Part shown: positions 14,624 to 21,505 of the stretch, piece by piece | Position numbering within the stretch: the stretch's first letter is position 1 | Layout of the letters: each line of letters begins with the position of its first letter | Translations under genes and position numbers: made by a program | Notes under the pieces: model-generated | Databases searched by the model: none | What the model was told of the DNA's origin: nothing | The model's input: the letters and a program-made list of their open reading frames with translations, nothing else | Origin: an uncultured Clostridia bacterium | GTDB lineage: Bacteria; Bacillota; Clostridia; Christensenellales; Borkfalkiaceae | Direction of reading: 5' to 3' | Length of the DNA: 37,525 nucleotides | Assembly: GCA_947624215.1 (NCBI GenBank) | Contig: CANQJJ010000015.1 | Span: forward strand, 1 to 37,525

Positions 14624-16152
14624 CCGAGCTCCTTTATGACCGCGCGGCCGTCTTCGAGGTCGTAGACGAGGTCCTCGTCCTCCGCGTGCGAATCATACCA
14701 CACCTGTGCGATGAAGGGGCTGGTCTTGGCGATGCGGTCGAAGTCCCAAGGCGCCGGCATGTGGCAGACGGGACACCAATGCCCGCCCTTTAAGACGGTG
14801 TAGACGCTCGCCTCGAAAGTGTGGCCGTCATGGCAGCGCCACGCGAGCTTATCGTAGGGGTCGCCGCCGTATTCCTCCGCAAGACATTCCCCGCCGCGGA
14901 AAGCAGCCGCCGCCCTGAGCTCTTCCAACGTGAGCTCCCCGAGGGGCTTGCTCTCGTCGTAGCCATGGGAGAGGAGCACGGCGTTTTTCTCCTCGCGCAT
15001 CGCGTCGTAGTCGCCGAAGTCCCCCTTCGCCATGAGCTTGTAGTCCTTCCAATCGCGGGAAAGGGCCCGGGCCGCCTCCATGGAGCCGAAGGTCGCTATG
15101 ACGCGCGCCGTGTCTTCCTCCTTCACCCAGCGGTAGGGCGAATTGGGATGATCGCGCAGACAGCGGAAGAGGAAGAAGTCGATGAGGGGCGCGGGCACGA
15201 ATTTGCCGAGCGCGTAAATTTTATGGTGGCGCGCGATCTCCTTCCAATAGTCATGCACGCCGTCCCGCTGGTAGCCGAAGAGCGCTTCGAGTTCGCCGCC
15301 GTCATAGAACCACAGTCCGTGGAAGTTGCGCGTCGCGAGCCAATACGGTTTGAAGAATTTCTCGGCCGAGCCGCCGATGATGGCAAAGCCGTCGTTGAAG
15401 GTATCGTACCCCGTCTCTCTGCCCTTGAAACCCGCGCCGATATTGTAGATCTTCTTCCAGAACCCGTCCACCTCGCCCGCGCTGTCCCGCTCGAGGATGC
15501 GCCTGATGAGGTAGCCGCTGTCCCGCGCGCTCACCCATTCGAGGGGGGCGTTCAAGGCCGTGTGGAACATGAGGCCGTCGGAGACGTTGTTCTTCATCAT
15601 GTCGGGGTGCAGCATGGCCGTCTGTCTGAGGACTGCCCAGCAGTCGAGGTCCGCGTCGAGGCAATACCGCTCGCCGAAGAGCTTGTCCATGGCATAGCGG
15701 TCGAAGGCCGAGACGATGAGGGGATCCCCCACCCGCCCGAAAGGATGTTTCTCGTTGCGGTTGCCGTAGAGGGCGACGGTGGAGATGTGGATATATTTGG
15801 GCTGCGGGACGGCCGCCTTGACAGCGTTGACGAGCGCCACGGTCCCCTGTCTGTTGCACGCCTCGCTCGCACGGGGATCGGCGTCGGACGCGGGCGGAAT
15901 GACGGCCGCCATGTGAACGACGTACCCCATGTCCGAAACAAGCCTTCTGCAAACCTCTTCATCCGAGACGCTCCCGCGCACGATCTCGATGCGGGGACCG
16001 TATTGTTTTAAGAGCTTTTTCGCGAGTTTATCGTTGCGTTTTTTGGCGCTGAGCAGCACCCGCACGAGCCCGACGTTTTGAAGCCCGAGCGTCTGCCGGA
16101 GGGCTTCCCTCCCCATCTGACCGCTTGTGCCCGTCATTGCGACCTTGATCAT
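14620..16152 (-). CDS. NAD(P)-dependent epimerase/dehydratase-like protein with C-terminal zinc ribbon
   Basis: A protein of 510 residues. The first ~300 are an extended short-chain dehydrogenase fold: TGTSGQMG (7-14) as the NAD(P)-binding loop, 'HMAAVIPP', the 'HISTVALYG' strand, and a YAMDK Tyr-x-x-x-Lys catalytic pair. The C-terminal part includes 'RCHDGHTFEASVYTVLKGGHWCPVC', which has the C-x(2)-GH...CPxC form of a zinc ribbon; this is unusual for an epimerase. The start at 16152 follows GGGAG with a 7-nt gap. It is coupled by ATGA to the flavodoxin/ferredoxin gene. The substrate is unknown, so a sugar or steroid-like alcohol should not be assumed. Confidence 0.78.
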   Translation of the reverse strand: MIKVAMTGTSGQMGREALRQTLGLQNVGLVRVLLSAKKRNDKLAKKLLKQYGPRIEIVRGSVSDEEVCRRLVSDMGYVVHMAAVIPPASDADPRASEACNRQGTVALVNAVKAAVPQPKYIHISTVALYGNRNEKHPFGRVGDPLIVSAFDRYAMDKLFGERYCLDADLDCWAVLRQTAMLHPDMMKNNVSDGLMFHTALNAPLEWVSARDSGYLIRRILERDSAGEVDGFWKKIYNIGAGFKGRETGYDTFNDGFAIIGGSAEKFFKPYWLATRNFHGLWFYDGGELEALFGYQRDGVHDYWKEIARHHKIYALGKFVPAPLIDFFLFRCLRDHPNSPYRWVKEEDTARVIATFGSMEAARALSRDWKDYKLMAKGDFGDYDAMREEKNAVLLSHGYDESKPLGELTLEELRAAAAFRGGECLAEEYGGDPYDKLAWRCHDGHTFEASVYTVLKGGHWCPVCHMPAPWDFDRIAKTSPFIAQVWYDSHAEDEDLVYDLEDGRAVIKELG

Positions 16153-16172
16153 ATTGTATCTCCCGCGCTGTC

Positions 16173-16198
16173 GATTTCCCCCGAAAAAGGGAGAAATC
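16173..16198 (-). promoter_or_regulatory. Stable hairpin in the epimerase leader
   Basis: A 10-bp stem with one G·U (16173-16182 with 16189-16198) and a 6-nt loop lies between the promoter and the ribosome binding site. No T run follows, so it is more likely an mRNA-stability or translation element than a terminator. Confidence 0.4.
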
Positions 16199-16216
16199 TG
16201 TAATTTTTTCTTCCCC

Positions 16217-16245
16217 ATTATACTTGATTTTTTGCCTCCTGTCAA
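16217..16245 (-). promoter_or_regulatory. Promoter of the epimerase-ferredoxin operon
   Basis: TTGACA (16240-16245), 17-nt spacer, TATAAT (16217-16222) on the minus strand: a full consensus match. Confidence 0.85.
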
Positions 16246-16287
16246 GAGCGTAACCCCATCCCGTCATGATTTTCTATGACAAGGCAA

Positions 16288-16319
16288 GAAAATACCGCCG
16301 TTCCGCGGGGGAACGGCGG
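16288..16319 (-). terminator. Intrinsic terminator after tex
   Basis: A 10-bp perfect stem (CCGCCGTTCC with GGAACGGCGG, 16295-16304/16310-16319) and a 5-nt loop are followed on the minus strand by TATTTTCTT. It lies about 90 nt after the tex stop codon. Confidence 0.7.
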
Positions 16320-16407
16320 CGCTTATGCCGTTGCTTTTCGTTGCTTCGTCTTTTGCTTCGGCCTATTCGGAGGCCTTTTCAGACCTTTTCAGGCCTTGGA
16401 CGGATCT

Positions 16408-18579
16408 TTATACTTTGGGTTTTTTCATCGTCAGCGAGATGCGGTTCTTCTTCTCGTCCACTTCCACGACCCACACCGTCACCACGTCCCCAACCGAGAC
16501 GACCTCAGAGGGATGGCGGACAAAGCGGTCGGCGATGCGCGAGATGTGCACGAGGCCGTCCTGGTGCACGCCGATGTCCACAAAGGCGCCGAAATCGACG
16601 ACGTTGCGCACCGTCCCCTTGAGCTCCATGCCGGGGATGAGGTCCTTGACAGAGAGCACGTCCTTTCTGAGAACGGGGGCGGGAAGATCGTTGCGGGGGT
16701 CGCGACCGGGCTTCATGAGCTCGGTGACGACGTCGTTGAGCGTGGGCACGCCCACCCCGCATGCGGCGGCGAGCTTGGCCGTACCCTGCTCCTTGATGCG
16801 GTCGCGGATGCCCGTGAGCCTGCCTGCGCGGACGTCCTCGTCGGTGTAGCCGCACAGCGCGAGCAATCTCTCTGCCGCGGCATAGCTCTCGGGGTGCACG
16901 GCGGTGTTGTCGAGCACGTTCTTGCTCTCGGGGACTCGCAAAAAGCCCGCGCACTGCTCGAAGGCCTTCTCCCCGAGCTTGGGAACTTTCAAAAGCTGGC
17001 GGCGCGCCGTGAACATGCCGTTGTCCTCGCGGTATTTGACGATCCCCGCCGCAACGCCGCTGTTCAGACCGGAGACGCGGGAGAGAAGGGGCGCCGAAGC
17101 CGTATTCACATCCACGCCGACGGCATTCACGCAGTCCTCCACGACGGCGTCGAGCGCTTCGGAGAGCCGCTTTTCGGGCATGTCGTGCTGGTATTGCCCC
17201 ACGCCGATGGACTTGGGATCTATTTTGACGAGCTCGGCGAGCGGGTCTTGCAGGCGCCTTGCAATGGAGACAGCCGAGCGGAGATTGACGTCGTATTCGG
17301 GAAATTCCTTGGCCGCGAGCGGGGAGGCCGAATACACCGAAGCCCCCGCCTCGTTGACGATGACATAAGAAACGTCGGTACCATGTCCGAGAGAGGCGAT
17401 GAGCTCGACGGTCATCTGCTCTGTTTCGCGGCTCGCCGTACCGTTGCCGATGGCGATGTGGCGCACGCTGTGTTTTCGAATGAGCGACGCGAGTTTTGTG
17501 ATGCACTCCTGCTTCTGCTTCTCGCCGTAGGTGGGGTAGACGACGGCGGTATCGAGCACCTTGCCCGTCCCGTCTACCACGGCCACCTTGCAGCCCATGC
17601 GGTAGCCGGGATCCAGCCCCATCGTGACAAACCCCTTGACGGGCCTTTGCATGAGCAGGGGGCGAAGGTTGAGCGCGAACTGCCCGATGGCGCCCTCCGA
17701 GGCGGATTCGGTGAGCATGGCGCGGATCTCGCGCTCCACGGAGGGGAAGATGAGGCGGTCGTAGGCGTCCTCCGCGGCCGCGCGCACAAAGGCGGTCGAG
17801 CGGCAGGCGGGAGACTTCAAAGCATAGCGGCACACCACGTTGATGGCGGCGTCGCGGTTCATGGAGATGTTCACTTTCAAGACTTCCTCGCGCTCCCCGC
17901 GGTTGACGGCGAGCACCTGGTGCCCCTGTATCTTGCAGACGGGCGCGCAGAAGTTGTAATAATTGCGGTAGACGCTGTCTTCGGGGTCCTTCTTGGCGGC
18001 GGCGGAGACGACGTCTGCGCACTGCACGAAGAGTGCCCTCAGGTGCTTGCGGATGGCGGCGTCATCGGAGATCCACTCGGCAATGATGTCGCTCGCGCCG
18101 GCGAGGGCGTCTTCCACGGTAAAGACCTTCTGTTCGGGGTCGAGGTATTTCACGGCCTCTGCCGCGGGGTCGGGGCAGGCGGGCTCCTGCGCATAGAGCG
18201 TCGCGGCGAGCGGTTCGAGCCCCTTCTCCTTTGCAACGGTCGCGCGGGTGCGCCGCTTCTGCTTGTAGGGGCGGTAGAGGTCCTCCACTTCGGCGAGCGT
18301 TACGGCGTTGTCGATGGCCTCCGTGAGTTCGGGCGTGAGCTTGCCCTGCCCCTCCACGGATTTTTTCACTTCCTCCTTGCGCGCTTCGAGGTTGCGAAGG
18401 TATTGGAGACGGTCGGCAAGGGTGCGGATGGTCTGGTCATCCATCGTGCCGTGCATCTCCTTTCTGTAACGCGCGATGAAGGGCACGGTGTTTCCCTCAT
18501 CGAGCAGCTTGATGACGTTCCCGACATGCTCCTCGCTCTTTTGCAATTCGGCGGCGAGGGTCTTTACGATCGACAGCAT
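16408..18579 (-). CDS. tex: Tex-family RNA-binding transcription accessory protein
   Basis: A protein of 723 residues, the normal Tex length. Domain order: N-terminal helical region ('VPFIARYRKEMHGTMDD', 'LAEVEDLYRPYKQKRRTRATVAKEKGLEPLA', strong Tex signatures), a YqgF/RNase-H-like fold ('TMGLDPGYRMGCKVAVVD'), helix-hairpin-helix ('LLSRVSGLNSGVAAGIVKYRE'), a short HHH-like domain, and a C-terminal S1 domain ('GMELKGTVRNVVDFGAFVDIGVHQDGLVHIS'). Tex binds RNA and DNA and affects transcription and gene expression; its detailed role is unsettled. The ATG at 18579 is preceded by GGAGG 5 nt away. Monocistronic, with its own promoter and terminator. Confidence 0.95.
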   Translation of the reverse strand: MLSIVKTLAAELQKSEEHVGNVIKLLDEGNTVPFIARYRKEMHGTMDDQTIRTLADRLQYLRNLEARKEEVKKSVEGQGKLTPELTEAIDNAVTLAEVEDLYRPYKQKRRTRATVAKEKGLEPLAATLYAQEPACPDPAAEAVKYLDPEQKVFTVEDALAGASDIIAEWISDDAAIRKHLRALFVQCADVVSAAAKKDPEDSVYRNYYNFCAPVCKIQGHQVLAVNRGEREEVLKVNISMNRDAAINVVCRYALKSPACRSTAFVRAAAEDAYDRLIFPSVEREIRAMLTESASEGAIGQFALNLRPLLMQRPVKGFVTMGLDPGYRMGCKVAVVDGTGKVLDTAVVYPTYGEKQKQECITKLASLIRKHSVRHIAIGNGTASRETEQMTVELIASLGHGTDVSYVIVNEAGASVYSASPLAAKEFPEYDVNLRSAVSIARRLQDPLAELVKIDPKSIGVGQYQHDMPEKRLSEALDAVVEDCVNAVGVDVNTASAPLLSRVSGLNSGVAAGIVKYREDNGMFTARRQLLKVPKLGEKAFEQCAGFLRVPESKNVLDNTAVHPESYAAAERLLALCGYTDEDVRAGRLTGIRDRIKEQGTAKLAAACGVGVPTLNDVVTELMKPGRDPRNDLPAPVLRKDVLSVKDLIPGMELKGTVRNVVDFGAFVDIGVHQDGLVHISRIADRFVRHPSEVVSVGDVVTVWVVEVDEKKNRISLTMKKPKV

Positions 18580-18619
18580 TACTTCCTCCAAGAGAATGGT
18601 TTCAAGATCTACAGGGGAT

Positions 18620-18648
18620 ATTGTATCACAAAGCGGGCAAATTGGCAA
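18620..18648 (-). promoter_or_regulatory. Promoter of tex
   Basis: TTGCCA (18643-18648), 17-nt spacer, TACAAT (18620-18625) on the minus strand. Confidence 0.75.
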
Positions 18649-18737
18649 GACGTTTTGACAAAATCTCCCTTTTTCCCGCAAAACATGGGCGGCATCGCTG
18701 CGGCGGCGGGGAATACCATAGAAAAAAAGAGGTGGCT

Positions 18738-19502
18738 ATGCAAATTTCAAACTTTATCGGGAAGCCCGTGCTCTCACCGGGCGGGGAGGCCTTCGGTTAC
18801 GTCACGGACGTCAGGCTTTCACGCGACTACAAAAAACCGCTCTGCCTCGTAGTGGCGGACAGTGAAGAGGAGGAGATCTACCTCCCCCAAAGGACGGTGC
18901 GCGCCGTCTCGGACGCCGTTATCGCGGGCAAGGCAAGGCTGACGACCCCGACGGGCATCCCCTCCCCCGTCGGCAAACACGCCTACACGGGCGGGGGAAA
19001 ACTGCTCGGCACGGTGAGCGACGTATGCTTCGGCGAAGAGCCCTGTCTGATCGTTACGGAGGGCAACACCGCGGACATGGTACCCATCTCGCGCGTCTCC
19101 GTGATGGAATCTGTCATCATTTATGAGAGTGCGGAGGAGCGTGCGCTCATGAAAAAAAGCCTGCGCGAGAGCAGGCCCGAGGGAGCGCGAAAGAGGCGGG
19201 AGAGCGTTGCCGGGACAAAGCGGGAGGTCCCCCACCGCCCGGGGGAGGAGCCTGCGGAGAACGTGCCCTACCTCGTTCCCCCCATGCGGGAACCGGGGCC
19301 CGACGTCGCCGATCCCCCCGCGCCAAAGGGATTTGCCGACCGCACAAACCTCTTGGGGCGGTATGTGAAGAGGGCGGTCTATGACAACGCGGGAAGACCG
19401 ATCGCACAGGCGGGGGAGTGCGTCACGCCTGCTCTGCTCTCGGCGGCCCGCCGCGCGGGAAAACTGCTCGCCCTCACCGTGAATACCCTGACGCAGTATT
19501 GA
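18738..19502 (+). CDS. PRC-barrel domain protein
   Basis: A protein of 254 residues, divergent from tex. The first ~70 residues ('MQISNFIGKPVLSPGGEAFGYVTDVRLSRDYKKPLCLVV') form a PRC-barrel, and a second barrel-like unit starts near residue 78 ('GGGKLLGTVSDVCFGEEPCLIVTEGNTADMVPI'). A charged Arg/Glu/Pro-rich linker follows, then a short C-terminal unit ('LLGRYVKRAVYDNAGRPIAQAGE'). PRC-barrel proteins of Firmicutes (YlmC/YmxH type) are often sporulation-linked, but function is unproven. AGAGGTGG lies just before the ATG at 18738. No 17-nt-spacer sigma-A promoter is seen upstream, which would suit a sporulation sigma factor. One exact dispersed 12-mer lies inside (19073-19084). Confidence 0.82.
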   Translation: MQISNFIGKPVLSPGGEAFGYVTDVRLSRDYKKPLCLVVADSEEEEIYLPQRTVRAVSDAVIAGKARLTTPTGIPSPVGKHAYTGGGKLLGTVSDVCFGEEPCLIVTEGNTADMVPISRVSVMESVIIYESAEERALMKKSLRESRPEGARKRRESVAGTKREVPHRPGEEPAENVPYLVPPMREPGPDVADPPAPKGFADRTNLLGRYVKRAVYDNAGRPIAQAGECVTPALLSAARRAGKLLALTVNTLTQY

Positions 19503-19529
19503 TCCCGTGAGGTGTGGTAAGCGCGTGGC

Positions 19530-20515
19530 CTCTTGCTGTCCCTGAAAGGTCGCAAAACGCGTTCTCGCACATCAGCACAGTGTGCTGTGGGCGGCGTTTT
19601 GCGGTGAGTGAGCGCATCGGAAGGCGCGAACGGTGACCGAACGCGCGAGGCTTCTATTGGGATTCCAAGCGCGACACGAGCCGTAGGCGAAGTAACGCGG
19701 GACTCTACCTGCCCGAGACAGTGGCGCACCGCCCTTGTGCGCCGAAAGGGTTTCAGTCCTACGGTTTTATATGCGTAAAACCCCTCACCGCCGAAAGGGC
19801 GTCGGCGGAGCTCCCCTTACAGGGGCGCCAAGGGGTCGCTCACACGGGCTTGGGCGTAATAAGATTCCTTCGCGGATGGGCAGTTCGATGAAAGTCATGC
19901 CGTTTCGGCTCAGAATGACGCTTCGATTGAGCTCGGTCGGGCAGAATGACGCTTTGATTGGGCTTGGTCGGGCAGAATGACGCTTCGATTGGGCCCCGTC
20001 GCCACCCCACCCCCTACCCCCCTCCCATGGAGGGGGCACGCGTGGATTGGGCTCGATCGTAGACATGGTACCATCAAACGAAGTTCGTGTGGTGGTAAGC
20101 GCGTCATCCTGAGGCGGAATGATGATACGAAGTCCTACACGACTGTCCCCGAAGGATCCCGAAGAACGAAGTCCGACTGCTTGATAAAGAGACCAAGAGT
20201 TCTATTACGTCACCCTGAACGTAGTTGAAGGGTCACCGCAGTCTTAATAATAAGGTGATGTTTACTTCGCCTACGGCTCGTGTCGCGCTTAGAATACCAA
20301 TAGAACCCTCGCGCGGTCGACTACGCTCAACATGACGTGATTGGAGATGCCTTGGTCGTTCACACAACACTTGGTCGTAGCAAGATTCTTCGCGGATGGG
20401 CAGTTCGCTCAAACTCATACCTTTTCGGCTCAGAATGACGCTCGGGTTGGCCTCGGACGGGCAGAACGACGCTTCGATTGGGCCCCGCGTCCCCCATTCA
20501 TCGCCCGCAGGGCTT
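19530..20515. repeat. Intergenic mosaic repeat, copy C, with 53-bp inverted repeats
   Basis: About 1.1 kb without a gene. It carries parts of module 1 ('GTGGCGCACCGCCCTTGTGC' near 19711), module 2 twice (about 19858-19921 and 20375-20440) and module 3 (about 19993-20040), plus 'CATCCTGAGGCGGAATGATG' and 'CCTGAACGTAGTTGAAGGGT' tracts. Two 53-nt arms, 19643-19695 and 20262-20314, are inverted copies with 3 mismatches and frame 672 bp. No transposase is inside. It may be a non-autonomous mobile element or a stack of dispersed repeats. Confidence 0.75.
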
Positions 20516-20535
20516 GCCAAGAGGTCCTATCATCT

Positions 20536-20564
20536 AATATATGGAACAATTTGTTCCATGTCAA
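20536..20564 (-). promoter_or_regulatory. Leftward promoter with a 19-bp operator in its spacer
   Basis: On the minus strand TTGACA (20559-20564), 17-nt spacer, TATATT (20536-20541). The spacer lies within the perfect palindrome ATGGAACAA-T-TTGTTCCAT (20541-20559). A dimer bound here would cover both boxes. No leftward gene follows; the adjacent rightward gene encodes an XRE-type regulator that is the likely ligand. Confidence 0.65.
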
Positions 20565-20598
20565 GCGTTTTGGGGAGATTTCCTTTCATAATATAGTT

Positions 20599-20805
20599 AT
20601 GAATCTGTTTGCAAAACGGTTGAAAGAGACGCGGGTGGAGCTCGGGCTCTCGCGTAGGGAGCTCGCCGAACGATGCGGGACACTCCCGCGCAACCTCTCC
20701 TATTGGGAGCTGGGGCAGCGCGAATGCGATATCGACATGCTCATCCGTCTCGCGGACGCCCTCGGCGTGACGATAGATTATCTCGTCGGCCGCACCGATT
20801 ACTAA
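20599..20805 (+). CDS. Small XRE-family helix-turn-helix regulator
   Basis: A protein of 68 residues, essentially one Cro/C1-type domain: 'FAKRLKETRVELGLSRRELAERCGTLPRNLSYWELGQRECDIDMLIRLADALGVTIDYLVGR'. 'SRRELAERCGTLPRNLSYWE' is the HTH (scaffold and recognition helices), and the end 'LADALGVTIDYLVG' is typical. It probably represses by binding the palindrome at 20541-20559. CATAAT lies exactly 6 nt before the ATG, as at prmA, so translation may be leaderless; the nearest GGGGAG is 20 nt away. A strong terminator follows. Confidence 0.85.
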   Translation: MNLFAKRLKETRVELGLSRRELAERCGTLPRNLSYWELGQRECDIDMLIRLADALGVTIDYLVGRTDY

Positions 20806-20813
20806 AAATTTTA

Positions 20814-20836
20814 CCCGCACGGCGTGCGGGTTTTTT
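20814..20836. terminator. Intrinsic terminator shared by convergent genes
   Basis: CCCGCAC/GTGCGGG (20814-20820, 20824-20830), 3-nt loop, TTTTTT on the plus strand; on the minus strand TAAAATTTTT follows. It ends the XRE gene and probably the convergent membrane gene. Confidence 0.88.
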
Positions 20837-20851
20837 GTGCTCAGCAGATGC

Positions 20852-21424
20852 TCAGCGGAAATATTTGGCTGCGATCTTGAACAGGGCGGCAAGGCTCTCG
20901 TTGATGCGCACGAGCTCCTCCCCCGTCAGCGCGGCCTTGTTCATACTCTCCAAACTGCGCCCGAGGACGTCCACTTCCAGCCTGTCCCCCGCCGACAGAG
21001 GCGCCCTGCGAAGCCGTTGCAGATATTCCCGCGCGTGCGCCATGTCGATCCCGCACTTTTCAACGGGGATATAGGCGGGCACCTCCCCCGCCGCGCTCTC
21101 CGCACGGGCCGTTTGAATGTCCTCAAACCGGGGCGTACACTCCCGCCTGTTTTTTGCGCGCGGAGGCGTTAGCGAAAGCACCATTCGCGACATGCCCCCC
21201 ACCGACGCGGTCAACCCGACATAGATGAGGTCTACCGCCGCCCCGCGCCCCGCGCCGAGCACGGCCGCAAGCACGATGAGAGAAAAGGCGACGTAGGGAT
21301 ACACCTGCCGCCCGCCGAACAGCACCGTGGCGAGCGTATAGAGAAGAAGCAGAGCGGGTACAAAAAAGAGGGCCCAATCGGGGATGCCGGCCAGCGCACC
21401 GGCGAGAAGATCAAATGCGTCCAT
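20852..21424 (-). CDS. Small membrane protein of unknown function
   Basis: A protein of 190 residues that I do not recognise. The first ~85 residues hold two or three membrane helices ('ALFFVPALLLLYTLATVLF', 'YVAFSLIVLAAVLG', 'AAVDLIYVGLTASVGG'). The rest is soluble and charged, with a helical, possibly coiled C-terminus ('RLEVDVLGRSLESMNKAALTGEELVRINESLAALFKIA'). It follows addA on the same strand, but a terminator with a UUCG-capped loop lies between. Its GGGAG ribosome binding site is inside the 3' arm of that terminator and the U run abuts its ATG. Confidence 0.65.
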   Translation of the reverse strand: MDAFDLLAGALAGIPDWALFFVPALLLLYTLATVLFGGRQVYPYVAFSLIVLAAVLGAGRGAAVDLIYVGLTASVGGMSRMVLSLTPPRAKNRRECTPRFEDIQTARAESAAGEVPAYIPVEKCGIDMAHAREYLQRLRRAPLSAGDRLEVDVLGRSLESMNKAALTGEELVRINESLAALFKIAAKYFR

Positions 21425-21479
21425 AAAAAACTCCCATGCAAGGATTGCCAGAAATGAGCGCCGAAGCGTGGGAGTTTTT
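21425..21479 (-). terminator. Terminator after addA with embedded ribosome binding site
   Basis: On the minus strand AAAAACTCCCA (21469-21479) pairs perfectly with TGGGAGTTTTT (21426-21436), ending in six T (21425-21430). The 32-nt loop starts with CGC-UUCG-GCG, a small stable hairpin. GGGAG in the 3' arm serves the next gene, whose ATG (21424) touches the T run. Confidence 0.75.
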
Positions 21480-21505
21480 GCAATTTTATGGGAAATTTCG
21501 GCGGT

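Noticed and set aside
16276-18852. 858-codon plus-strand open frame opposite tex
   Set aside because: Shadow frame rich in Ala, Gly, His and Asp; the Tex protein on the other strand has all family domains.
19503-20598. tRNA or small RNA genes in the repeat block
   Set aside because: No cloverleaf, T-arm sequence or rightward promoter was found; the content is explained by the dispersed modules.
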